From: Phaeoceros laevis
Taxonomy: Eukaryota > Anthocerotophyta > Anthocerotopsida > Notothyladales
Direction of reading: 5' to 3'
Assembly: GCA_049999765.1 (NCBI GenBank)
Contig: JBNGIQ010006619.1
Span: 1 to 22,664, forward strand
Length of the DNA: 22,664 nucleotides
The position numbers and the translations under genes are program-made. Each line of letters starts with the position of its first letter. The first letter of the stretch is position 1. This document shows positions 8,279 to 17,405 of the stretch, piece by piece. The notes beneath the pieces are model-generated. The model was not told the origin of the DNA, ran no database searches, and worked only from the letters and a program-made list of their open reading frames with translations.

Positions 8279-8574
8279 TTTGAAAGGTAGCCGTCACGGT
8301 AAGGTTATTCGCCTTCCATGTTGCAAGTCCCTGGTTCGAATCTTTGTTCGTTCGTTTGTCCTTGCTTTGCTCTGGTTGTGTGTTTAACTTGTTTGGCAGT
8401 GCAAGCGCGGACGGCGACGGCTGGCACGGTCGGGGACCGGGACGGCGGTCGCGGACGGGTACACGCGGGGTGCGACGAATGGAATTAGCAGGGCGCGGGT
8501 GAGCAGCCTGAGGTGTGAACTCACGCGCGAGAGCTGGTGCTGAAAAAAGACGGCGGCGGAGTTTTGAAAGGTAG
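8279..8574 (+). mobile_element. tRNA-Gly(UCC)-derived SINE candidate with 12-bp target duplication
   Basis: The head (8280-8341) aligns by eye with a plant tRNA-Gly: TAGCC...GGTAAGGTTATTCGCCTTCCA holds the D-arm and anticodon arm (anticodon TCC), followed by CAAGTCCCTGGTTCGAATC with a clear B box (GGTTCGAATC at 8332-8341). The A box is degenerate. The body (8395-8540) is very GC-rich. The element is bracketed by the direct repeat TTTGAAAGGTAG at 8279-8290 and 8563-8574, consistent with a target-site duplication. The acceptor stem and a 3' tail are not clean: GAAAAAAG sits about 20 bp before the right repeat. An ordinary functional tRNA is unlikely because the arms do not pair fully. Confidence 0.55.
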
Positions 8575-9097
8575 TATAGGACTTATATTAAAGATATGTG
8601 TATGCCATGTACTAGTTTTCATTATGTTTATGTGAGATTTCATGTCAATATGCATAGTTAGTAACATAATCCTAACCATATGAACTTGGTATGATATTTA
8701 TCATATATTTTTGCTGATTTTTCATGATTCTTTTATGAATTCCTTGTGAAAATTGGTTGAAGATGAATATGAAAAATGTACAAAAATATATATAAAAATG
8801 TATACAAAGGGGGATATGATTTCCATATGTTTTTTTCATCGCTGACTGCGTGGACCGTGGCACCATATGAAATCCATATGAAAAGTGTGGATCCTCAGAT
8901 TCGTGATGTAAGTTCAGGTGCAGTCTGTGTTGTTGTTCCGATTCTGTTAGAACTTGTTGCGCTTAACTCCACTACTACTTTATGGAGGTATGCATGAAAC
9001 GATTCGCCGTCCTGCACATGGACACATCATGAGAATTCTCACATGAAGAAGTGTACATGCAGACAATCAAAAACATGCATTCAAGTTACTTACATCC
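8575..9097. other. AT-rich non-coding stretch
   Basis: High AT with CATATG, ATATATA and CATGATT words and no splice-bounded coding evidence. The 73-codon plus-strand ORF at 8776-8997 has no recognisable similarity. Confidence 0.4.
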
Positions 9098-9485
9098 GGT
9101 TTGTTCAAACGTGGAGCAATGTTGTCCCGCAGTTCAGGAGGTCCGCAACCAATGATGTCGAAGTCCTTCACAGTTACACTAATCACATGACATTTGCTGG
9201 GTCCCAAGGCAAATACAGGCGGCCTCCCATCTGTGGTCACTATCAAATAAACTCGGGACTGAGCACCTTTGTGATCATACTTTCTCCACAGAATTGCTCC
9301 TCCACACTTATACTTGGCCTGCATCTTGCCTTCCACAAAAACGTAGACATGTTTAGAACGATTAGTTGACGCCTGGATACTCCACCGCTGTTCTCAAAAC
9401 CATAGACAGGAACGTTAGGTGCCATCGTCCATGAAATAACATTCATTGCATGCTTGTTGTATGCTGGCTTTCGGTTCATGTCCAA
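9098..9485 (-). pseudogene. Unrecognised exon-like coding segment
   Basis: Minus strand from about 9420: APNVPVYGFENSGGVSRRQLI, a frame change, then VEGKMQAKYKCGGAILW, SRVYLIVTTDGRPPVFAL and DFDIIGCGPPELRDNIAPRL, ending at a strong GTAAGT donor (the exon ends after KPD, at about 9098). The residue mix (hydrophobic strands, Cys pairs, GRPPVFALGP) looks like real protein, but I do not recognise the family. The frameshift near 9365 suggests decay. It could be another captured gene fragment. Confidence 0.4.
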
Positions 9486-9538
9486 AACATGTGGACCATC
9501 AGCATGTGATGCATCAGCAGTAGGGAATGGCCCCCCCT

Positions 9539-9940
9539 TTAGAGAGAAAGCGTATGGGGGGGATCTTCTCTCATTTCCCCAGGGAGAGCCACGACGGTCT
9601 GTTCAAACCTCATGCTAGTAAGGCTTTGCCTTGGTGGTGCTGTTGGACGTGGAGGGCCTGTGGGGACTAGGGGCTCAGGCTCAGTGGCAGGGGTTGCCAT
9701 AGTTGTTGCGAGAGGGGGTGCGAGAGTTGTTGCAGGGATTCCATCAGATGTTGGTTTCGTTGCCCGCCGTTCGTGCTGTTTGGCACTTGTGCGCTTTGTG
9801 GCTTCCGTGGAGGCTCCGGGCTGTTGCCTCCATTTCTTCTGGTCCAAGGTCGGCTTGCTTTTTCTGGCGGCCCCCTCCTCTTCCAGCCGCCCCTTTTCCA
9901 CGTCCGCGTCCTCCCATCTTCTACAAAACAAAAAAGGCAA
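9539..9940 (-). other. GC-rich Pro/Thr/Ala-rich open frame, unrecognised
   Basis: The minus strand is open for 133 codons. It has a charged start (EDADVEKGRLEEEGAARKSK) and a Pro/Thr-rich middle. A second frame begins MGGRGRGKGAAGRGGGRQKK, an RGG-like tract, and is open for about 57 codons. A splice-acceptor-like TTTTGTAG lies just upstream. Both frames may be products of GC-rich composition. Similar RG-rich or Pro-rich N-termini occur in plant transposon proteins, but no domain is visible. Confidence 0.3.
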
Positions 9941-9987
9941 TTGATGTCAGTTCTACATTCAGCACACTGCAGCACACTCCACCAGTG

Positions 9988-10263
9988 CCGGATGTCCGGT
10001 GCACTATGCATCATGAACACGGACCGGTCGGGTAACGGATGTCCGGTGCACTATGCATCCAGCACCCGGACCAGGTCGGGTACCGGACATCTAGTCCCCA
10101 GAGCCAGCAACTGCTACCGGATGTCCGATGCACAATGCCTCCTGCTGTTGTCCATTTCAGAATGCCGGATGTCCGGGACACCCCTGCTGGTGCCGGATGT
10201 CCGGGACACCCCTGCTGGTGCCGGATGTTCGGGACACCCCTGCTAGTGCCGGATGTCCGGTAC
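9988..10263. repeat. CCGGATGTCCGG-centred tandem repeats, including a 28-bp array
   Basis: The dyad CCGGA-TG-TCCGG, or close variants, occurs at about 9989, 10038, 10119, 10165, 10193, 10221 and 10249, with one inverted copy near 10085. From 10164 the units are an exact 28-bp tandem array (starts at 10164, 10192, 10220 and 10248; unit GCCGGATGTCCGGGACACCC plus CTGCTGGT). Before it, two ~50-bp units share CCGGATGTCCGGTGCACTAT. The array stops at the edge of the antisense PPR array. Confidence 0.8.
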
Positions 10264-11683
10264 ACCAGATTTTTGCATACATGTCCACCAAGCAGCTCCC
10301 AAAAACACATCATCCACAAAACCTCTTTTGACATTCTTTGAGTGCCGTTCGCTGCCCTCCTCTATGGCACTAGTGCTTGCACATTCTTTCAGGTGGCCAG
10401 CAAAAGAAACATGGTCAGCCACATTAAGTCCGCCTCACACAATTCCTCTACCTCCCACAATTTCTCCATGGCTGCACCTTATATAGGCGCATGAACAAGC
10501 ACTATATGCGTCTTGGCCGAGACACATCTGCGTCGCCCAATCATTGCTGTGCATACCAAGCTATCGGGCATTCCATGTCGCCACATCCTTTCTGTCCATG
10601 TTGTCCAATCCTGGCCTGCACCTTCCAGGTGACCACATTTTGCATACATGTCCACCAGGCAGTTGCCCACCACTACATCATCCAACAGACCGCTTCTGAC
10701 AATCTTTGAGTGCAGCTCCCTGCCTCAAAGCCACCAGTGCTAGCACACACCTCAGAAGGCAAACAAAAGTAACATGATTAGCCAAAATGCGGCCCGCCTC
10801 CTCCATTTTTCCGTCCACATCGTTGGTGTCCATGCTGTCCAAAACCTGGCGTGCACCTTGAAGCTCACCACATGATGCAGACACTGCCCCATCTAGCAGA
10901 CCTCAATCGTTGAGTGCAGCTCCCTTCGTTTGCCAGAATAAGGCCCGCCTTCTCCATTTGTTTATACACAACAAGCGCCTCTTGGCCGAGTCCTTGCTGA
11001 GCATACCCAGCAATCAGAGCACTCCATGTGACCATATTTTGTGTGTCCATGCTGTCAAAACCTTGGCGTCCACCAGTTCTCCACTTTTTTGCACACATGT
11101 CACCAGGCAGGTGCCCACCACTACATCATCCAGCAGACCTCTTTTGACAATCTTTGAATGCAGCTCTCCGCCGTTCTGTGGCACCAGTGATTGCAGCCTT
11201 CAAAAGGCAAGCAAAAGTAACATGGTCAGCCAAATTGAGGCCCGTCTCCTCCATTTGTCCATACACAACAAGCGCCTCTTAGCCGTGTCCTTGCTGTGCA
11301 TACATAGCAATCAGAGCATTCCATGTGACCACATTCTTTATGTCCATGGCGTGCCCCTTCCAGTTCTCCACTTTTGCATACATGTCCACCAGGCAGGTGC
11401 CCACCACTACATAATCCAGCAGACCTCTTTTGACAATTTCTGAGTGCACCTCCCAGCCCATCTGCAAGGCACCAACACTTGCACACGCCTCCCTGCCCTT
11501 CTGCAAGGCACCAGCTCAAAAGGCAAGCAAGAGTAAAATTGTTAGCCAGAATGAGGACCGCCTCCTCCATTTGTCCATACACATCAAACGCCTCTTGGCC
11601 GAGTTCTTGTTGTGCATACCAGCAATCAGAGCATTCCATGTGACCACATTATTTGTGTCCATGCTGTCAACAACCTGGCGTGC
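10264..11683 (-). pseudogene. PPR array (main body), about five ~300-bp PLS units
   Basis: Read 5'-3' on the minus strand the order is: ARQVVDSMDTNNVVTWNALIAG; YAQQELGQEAFDVYGQMEEA; GREACASVGALQMGWEVHSE; IVKRGLLDYVVVGTCLVDMY; MDIKNVVTWNALIAMYAQQG; a third unit with FDSMDTQNMVTWSALIAGYA; a fourth (ELQGARQVLDSMDTNDV) lacking its VTWNALI part by internal deletion; GNCLVDMYAKCGHLEGA; and finally ACASTSAIEEG then VDDVFLG. Each unit is about 100 residues, one P-L-S triplet, and the units are unusually alike at DNA level (the CTACATCATCCAGCAGACCT neighbourhood recurs almost unchanged). The frame shifts many times and stops occur, so no long protein is possible. The 5' end is broken at 11683 and resumes at 16930. 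Confidence 0.85.
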
Positions 11684-11901
11684 AGCTCGCTTACTGGGCA
11701 AAGTTCGTTCAAGCGAGCCTTCGCTGTTGGGAGCGCAGCGCTTCGCTTAGCTTCAGCTGAGGTAGCAAGCAGTTTGCACTCGCTACCTGGCGGGTTCTGG
11801 CTGGCATATTTTTTAAGCTCGAGACACAAGCATAATATCACTCTTAAAGAGGATAAATTGGCTCAAAACATACACACACACACACACACACACACACCCG
11901 G
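11684..11901. other. Left border segment of the block inserted in the PPR array, with an (AC)13 tract
   Basis: This is sequence unrelated to PPR between the broken array (ends 11683) and the first 2.5-kb element. It contains a GC-rich, partly self-complementary run near 11725-11755 (GGGAGCGCAGCGCTTCGC). An (AC)n tract at 11872-11897 is followed by CCCGG. The same (CA)nCCCGG precedes the second element at 14374-14386. Confidence 0.5.
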
Positions 11902-12687
11902 TGTTCCTGGGTCGTGTGTGTGTGTTTCCTTTTTGGTGTGTATGACACCTCAAAGTTATGTTTTGTGTGTCAAGAATCGAATCATGATTTACCTTGTTAT
12001 GTTATGTTATGTATTCTGTACTTTGCTGCATACCGATTGCTAAGCTTGTACTAAGCTCTACTAGTACTTTATCATGGCTTTTTATAAACAGCAATACTTC
12101 AGGTGCCAAGGCAGCTATAAGCAGCATTTCGTTTAATTTCATTCAGTCAAGCCAGGTACGCGGAAAAATAGCTCTGGTTCATTACATGATATTTTGACAA
12201 GACAAACATGACAATGCTAAGTTCCCGTTTGGACTAGCAGCCCAGGCAAAAAATATATAGGGCAAACTGAACGGTCTTTCACGTCTTTGTTTATACCTCT
12301 TGAAAGTAATGAAACGCTAAAGGGCTCCGTGATGCTGAACGGCAAGGGTGAGGGAGACCAAATGCGCTCATATCTCCTTTGAACAACATGAGTTGCCCGT
12401 CCTCAGGCCTCACACCGAGAGCTGACATGTCATTACAGTATGACAAGCAAGGAACGTTCAGGAAGGTGATTTCAGATTCCCATACCTAGTCTTTTGGCTA
12501 GCGGCATTCAATGGCATGTGCTAGCTCACCGCCAATTGTGCAAACTTTGGGATGCTGTCCGACCCTGAATCTTGCTAAAGATAATCCGTTCTGGCTGTAC
12601 AGCTGACGCGGCATGTTATCGACCATATTTACCAGACAACTTTAAAGCCAAGGCAGCCAAACAGTCAATTATTTGCTGGTCACAGTG

Positions 12688-12709
12688 AAGTGACGGCCCT
12701 ACGTGGCCC
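12688..12709 (+). promoter_or_regulatory. Conserved upstream motif, copy 1
   Basis: A 22-bp stretch whose core is GACGGCCCTACGTGGCCC is identical in copy 2 (15130-15151), although most neighbouring sequence is poorly alignable. It contains a TACGTGG G-box-like core and a GGCC...GGCC dyad, about 245 bp upstream of the TATA box. A transcription-factor site is inferred. Confidence 0.45.
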
Positions 12710-12953
12710 AATCTTACAATGTGACCCTGCTGACCTGCCTCTATGCTTTAAATATTTGTTTGACGGCAAGTCTTGACCAAGCATTTAGCTGTGGATCTGT
12801 AAGATTCCTCAAGACTGTATTGCCTAAAAACAATATTTCTTACTCAACATGATAGCCTCCACTTAATGTTGAGTGAGAAAAAGCTCTTGGTTGCCAGTCA
12901 ATACCCAACAGCTCAGCTCCCGCGCTAACACCATACTTGGCCCTATAAAGCCG

Positions 12954-12960
12954 TCCCCTC
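12954..12960 (+). promoter_or_regulatory. TATA box, copy 1
   Basis: CCCTATAAAGCC lies about 120 bp upstream of the conserved ATG at 13075, in the same relative place as CCCTATAAAAGCC in copy 2 (15377). Confidence 0.5.
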
Positions 12961-13074
12961 AGCTGTAGAACCAATAGTCTTCTCATTCCTGAGCCTGCTG
13001 CTCACTTCAGATTTTCGCTCCTGACCTTGCGGTCACCTGATAGTGAGCATCTCAGTATAGCAACGTTGTTCAAC

Positions 13075-13250
13075 ATGTCTCAGCAGGTACTCTGTACTGT
13101 TTTTAAGCAATGATACACTCTGGTTTGGTAGCTGGCCTCTGTTTTAGTTGAATGTCTTCTGCTACTGCTCTCCTTTGCTGATTCAGAAGTGCTCCTCTGC
13201 TGCACATTTCCACGTGTTACTAACCAAGTGCTTCGAGTGATGCAAGGAAC
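13075..13250 (+). other. Candidate spliced micro-ORF, copy 1
   Basis: ATG TCT CAG CAG (MSQQ) is followed directly by a GT (13087), and TTGCTGATTCAG ends at 13196. Splicing out 110 bp gives a 21-residue frame (MSQQKCSSAAHF...KCFE) ending in TGA at 13248-13250. The same start, a 108-bp intron and a 72-residue frame occur in copy 2. The product is too short to identify. Either the ORF has decayed in this copy or only the splice structure of a non-coding RNA is kept. Confidence 0.3.
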
Positions 13251-14363
13251 TGGACTGCCTGCTACCTGAAAGTCTTTCTTACGGTTCGGAATGTACCCAC
13301 AAGCACACTATGAGTTCTCCTTGACACATGTTGCCTTTGAGACTCATTTGAGGTCTGAAATCTTTGGCACCAGTTGCCTCTGATGACAAGCCTCATGTTG
13401 CTTTGTGAGAAAGACTTCACATTTCCTTTGTCTGCATAAAAGTTTTTCGTACAAAAGCCTTGCAGGAGCCAGGTCTACCAACACAGCTGCTAGAAACCTG
13501 GTCGATGAAGGCCCTTTGGTACTGATGAAGGGGGGCTGGAGGTTTGCTCTCACCCAGCAAATGCCTGCATTTCGGTTTACGCTGTTGCCTTACAAGCTTG
13601 GTCAGCTTTGTCTTCGCAACATGCCTTGTACAAAACTTGTCTTGGTTTTCCTGTGATTATAGAAGCTTAGGTCAGTCCATTAGCAAATGCACGTATCTGT
13701 GCATACAGTAGCGGCATAGCTGCACATCAGACTGGACCCTTCCATTTCTGATACAGCAAAACTGCCCTACATATGTTCCATAACAGGTTCACCCTTGTTA
13801 TTATTTACAAGACAGTGGTTCCTACTTGAAATTTCCAAAGCATACCAGCTGCCGGCTTTTCCTTCAATTGCTTTCAGCTGTCCCTTTCGCAGTTGTCTTT
13901 CTCGCTAGTTTCTTGCTGAGCTGCGTACCTTAGGCACCCTGACCTAGATGCTGTACAACACTTACACACATCTATGCTAGGAAACGCCACAAAAAGAGGA
14001 CTATAGCAGCCAGGAATATTCCCCTTTGCCAAATACGATGGCTCATGTAATACCTTAGCCTTGGACAATCCATCCGGACTCTGTACAAACCACTTGTATA
14101 CCGGCAGGTTTTGTCACAAACAAGGGCAAGACTGCATATTTTCGAAGGGCCTAGGCCCTGTTCGCCTACCTGTACAACACAGGTGCCCACAGTTAGCTGC
14201 ACAAGTCAGAGCCTGACTAGTTGAACAAAGAGGTCATCTTTGTTGATTCGATTCTTTTTCGTTGGCCTTGAAATGACAAAAGCACGCTATCGCTAGACGG
14301 GACCCTGTATAGGGCAATGTCTTATACTATACTTTTGGTTTTTAAACCAATATGTATGTATGC

Positions 14364-14408
14364 CCCAGGAACACACACACACCCGGTGTTCCTGGGTTGT
14401 GTGTGTGC
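14364..14408. repeat. Inverted-repeat junction between the two elements
   Basis: CCCAGGAACA, then CACACACACCCGG, then TGTTCCTGGG makes a 10-bp palindrome around the junction. The flanking CACACACACACCC and GGGTTGTGTGTGTG also pair. The same CACACACCCGGTGTTCCTGG run occurs at the left end of copy 1 (11891-11910). Confidence 0.75.
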
Positions 14409-15129
14409 ATCTTATGAAATATGTATGTCCATTACATGATTTCGTAATTATGTGTTGGAAATGAATCGGCTTACATACCATTTTCAGTGATGATCAAAAT
14501 CTGCTGTCCACATGTGACAGTCAGATTCTTACACACATCACATATATATGATGCTTTGGCCTGAATACCTGTTCACTATGCATTAGTCATTTTGACTGAT
14601 TCACTCTTAAAAGTCTGTGTTTGACCTAATGCCAAAATGGCGCGAGAGGTTTCTAGTGTTTACTCACGGCTTTGCTTCATTTTGCACAGTCCAGTGTCCT
14701 GGTCCTTTGACTCACGTTACGTGGGATTACTTGCTTCCAGTCCTCTGGCGTCCAAAGACAACATGACATGCCTTCTGGACAGGAAATATCATGCTACCGT
14801 CCACAGCTTTCAAGGCTATTGGTGCTGGCCTCGCAGCCTACATCATTACAATGCCTATTTTTGAACATGAAGGCTGCCCAGGTCCCATTGCGTGGAACCT
14901 GCTATGGCCAGGCACAGGTACACCTGCAGGCTATTTCTGCTAGTCATCTTAATTTCAATACACAAGTACGCAGCTGACGATGCAAACCTGCAGAGTACCC
15001 TGACCACAATTCAGGCTATAAACAGGTCATTCCCGGTGTATGGTCTCCTTAGCCCAACCGGACTGGTGGACACTTGCCAACTGTGAAATCCTGCTACTCT
15101 GCAAAGCAAATTATTTGCTTGATACAGGA

Positions 15130-15151
15130 AAGTGACGGCCCTACGTGGCCC
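15130..15151 (+). promoter_or_regulatory. Conserved upstream motif, copy 2
   Basis: Identical to 12688-12709 over 22 bp and placed about 225 bp upstream of the TATA box. AATTATTTGCT also precedes both copies by about 25-30 bp. Confidence 0.45.
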
Positions 15152-15376
15152 TATCACAGATCACCTGCTCACTCACCCAGACATCTATTTTAACGATAGC
15201 TAAGTGCAGGCCAAGCATTTGGATACGGATCCCCGTCATTCATAAATGCTATAAGGCCTAAATAGGGTCACTTTGGCTTGACCTGGCATCTCTCATTTAT
15301 GATGAGTGAGGTAGACTACCAAAATGCCAGCTATAGCCCCATACTCCTGATTTTTTCTAACTCTACCCTCACCCCT

Positions 15377-15384
15377 ATAAAAGC
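15377..15384 (+). promoter_or_regulatory. TATA box, copy 2
   Basis: TATAAAAG within CCCTATAAAAGCC. It is followed by a C+T-rich leader up to the ATG at 15676. Confidence 0.5.
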
Positions 15385-15675
15385 CACACCCTTGAGCAGT
15401 TCTGTACCAGATTTTCGCTACCTCCCGCTCTGCCCTTATGCTTTCCCTCTCTGCCCTTGTTCCTCTCTGCCTCAGCTCCACAATGGGTGCATAGTCCCAT
15501 TTTCTTCTTGCCCACTGTCGGTCCTCTGCTGGCTCTACCCTTCTGCCGACACCACATCCTTCATACATTCTCCCTGCAACATAGAAACAGTACAACTGAG
15601 CTTTTGAGTCGGGCACTACAAGTGTAGCAAGACAGTTCAGAAGTTTCATTGCAGCAGTTCACAGCTGTGGTCATC

Positions 15676-16002
15676 ATGACCCAACAGGTGCCTATTTTGT
15701 ACCTTTCATCTTGTCATGTTGCTGGCAAGACAGTAACTAGGTTTTAAAAATTCCCTTGATTCCAGAATCGATTGCTTTGCTTTGCTCTGTTTCAGCTATT
15801 GCTGGGTTCTGACAAAAGCATACCTGAATTACTAATTGCCTGCTGTTTGATGCAAGGACTGAGTTTGCGAATGACATACTTGACGCTGGCGAAGTCTCTC
15901 TCCCTGTTTTTCACAAGGCAGCCCGGTTTTTCCTTGACACTAGTTGTCCTGGAAGCTTGGGTGGACGCTGGCCTCCTTGGCACCTGTTGCCTCCGGGACT
16001 AG
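15676..16002 (+). CDS. Candidate small spliced ORF, copy 2 (hypothetical, 72 aa)
   Basis: Exon 15676-15687 encodes MTQQ. A 108-bp intron (15688-15795, GTGCCT...CTGTTTCAG) is followed by exon 15796-16002, reading LLLGSDKSIPELLIACCLMQ and on to LGTCCLRD then TAG. The first-exon sequence, phase and intron length match copy 1 (MSQQ, 110 bp). The second exon is open here but not in copy 1, so coding status is doubtful. It is rich in Leu with a hydrophobic middle, and no family is recognised. If real it is element-encoded; a spliced non-coding transcript is just as likely. Confidence 0.25.
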
Positions 16003-16929
16003 CCCCATGCCTGAGTGTTTTGCTATCACATTTCCGTTGTTGTTTCTGATTTTTGCAAAGTTTGGAAGTACAGAAATCTTGCAGGAGCCAGGTCTATCAA
16101 CACAGCTGCTAGAAACCTGGTCAATAACAGCCCTTTGGTACTGATGAAGGGGGGCCAAAGGTATGCTCTCACCCAGCAAATGCCTGCCTGATTTCTCGCT
16201 GTTGTTGAGCAAGCTTGGTGAGCTCTGTCTCGGCAACATGCCCTGTACACTACATGTTTTAGCTTTAGACCTGGCTGATTGTTATCTGGCATTCTGCCTT
16301 GTTCAAAGTGTTAGCACGATATTTTTCATGCATACTGAAGTGGCTTGGACATGTAGCTTCATGGATCGTTCCATGCTTGCTGCTGGCCTCCTGCCCCACA
16401 AGTTCACGGGTTACAAGCCTGGGCTACTTCTATTATTTCTGGTGATTGTTTAAGACAAAATTTTGTCACATATGCTCAACTGCGTACCAGTTTTCTGCGT
16501 TCACACCTTCAGCTGCTGGTTCAGTTGTCTCCAGACCTTCGTCAAAATGCATCTTCGAGCCTTTAGCACTCTCACCTTGATGCAGTACATCTTACACGCA
16601 TCCTCGTGAAAACTGCTACAAAAAAGGACATTAGTACTTGACGATCACGGGTGTTCACCCTTTGCAGTTTCCTGCACGCTCATGGATGCTCCCAATTAGC
16701 TTTTCAGCTAATTTTCGTATAGCCTTCAAAGCATGCAGCCAGGTTACCCTCCTGCTGAGTTTGAAATACCCTGTTCAAATAGCTGAAACAGGAAGGTTAA
16801 AGTCACCTTCCTGCGGGCCTCGAAACGTCCTAGCCTGCTCAGGCCATGTCAGCACCCTCTTTCGAAGGGCAATGTAACATACTATACATGTCTTTGTTTA
16901 AACTTATGTATGTATGTACCAGAAACACA

Positions 16930-17215
16930 CACCTTTCCGTTCACCACTTTTGCATACATCCACCAGGCAGGTGCCCACCACTACATAATCCAGCAGACCT
17001 CTTTTGACCTTTTCTGAGTGCAGCTCATTGCCTTTCTGCAAGCCACCAACACGTGCACACGCCTGCAGAAGGCAACTAAAAGTCACATGATTAGCCAGAA
17101 TGAGGCCCGCCTCATCCCTAAACCCTTAGACAACAAGCGCCTCTTGGCTGCGTCCTTGTAGTGCATACCCCCAAGAATCAGAGCATTCCATGTCACATTC
17201 TTTAGTACGGTCCTT
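16930..17215 (-). pseudogene. PPR array continued (right side of the 5.2-kb insertion)
   Basis: Minus strand: KNVTWNALIL, a frame change, EALVV, stop, AGLILANHVTFSCLLQACARVGG, LQKGNELHSEKVKRGLLDYV, VVGTCLVDVCKSGERKG, then abrupt loss of homology at the end of the 2.5-kb element. The next residues expected in a unit (ARQVxDSM) are exactly those with which the array resumes at 11683. This places the insertion inside one repeat. About 60 codons stay in one frame; frameshifts and a stop lie upstream. Confidence 0.85.
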
Positions 17216-17405
17216 CAATTTTTCCCAGTTCGTCACTGCGCAGTCGAGCTGCCTCTCTCTTTGTCACCTCCAACCCCTGACAAGCATAGCCAACGCCAAT
17301 ATCAGTAGTTGAAGTGTGATACAAAAAATGCCAGTGCGTGAAAGGGCAGATTGACCAGCAATTTCACCTCGTGGATGTATGCAAAGCAACCCCAGCTTCT
17401 ACAGT
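17216..17405. other. 190-bp interruption within the PPR array
   Basis: This non-PPR sequence separates two PPR pieces that would be contiguous (FDSM at about 17410 and KNVTWNALI at about 17210). No terminal repeats were recognised. Confidence 0.4.

Larger units (their letters stand above)
11902..14373. mobile_element. Unidentified 2.47-kb element, copy 1
   Basis: It begins TGTTCCTGGG (11902-11911) and ends CCCAGGAACA (14364-14373), a perfect 10-bp terminal inverted repeat of the TG...CA form. Copy 2 follows head-to-tail after 13 bp. Shared landmarks in the same order are: a GACGGCCCTACGTGGCCC motif (12692), a TATA box (12954), ATG-TCT-CAG-CAG followed by a GT donor (13075), a 109-bp block about 92% identical (13460-13568 with 16079-16187), and TATGTATGTA(T)G near the end. 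No transposase, reverse transcriptase or long ORF was seen. Candidates are long LTRs (solo or tandem LTRs of a LARD-type retroelement) or a non-autonomous TIR transposon. The direction of any transcription would be plus. Confidence 0.6.
14387..16927. mobile_element. Unidentified 2.54-kb element, copy 2
   Basis: It starts TGTTCCTGGG (14387-14396) and ends TACCAGAAACA (16917-16927), a slightly decayed version of the copy-1 end. It carries the same ordered landmarks as copy 1: upstream motif 15130, TATA 15377, ATG with GT donor 15676, the 109-bp conserved block at 16079-16187, and TTTCGAAGGGCAATGT before the 3' end. Relative to copy 1 it has roughly 180 extra bases between TATA and ATG (offset rises from about 2427 to 2601). 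The first ~650 bp resemble copy 1 only weakly, so divergence is uneven. Immediately to its right the antisense PPR array resumes. Confidence 0.6.

Noticed and set aside
8279-8350. Functional tRNA-Gly gene
   Set aside because: The A box is degenerate and the arms, including the acceptor stem, do not pair properly; a SINE head fits better.
10910-11443. 177-codon plus-strand open frame
   Set aside because: It is the antisense shadow of the minus-strand PPR array; the other strand carries recognisable PPR motifs.
15614-15622. CACTACAAG inside element copy 2, as a possible CACTA terminus
   Set aside because: Only nine bases match, no subterminal repeats follow, and it lies inside the leader of the 2.5-kb element.
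15293-15649. 118-codon minus-strand and 109-codon plus-strand open frames in the leader of copy 2
   Set aside because: Both lie in a C+T-rich leader, overlap each other, and have no counterpart in copy 1.
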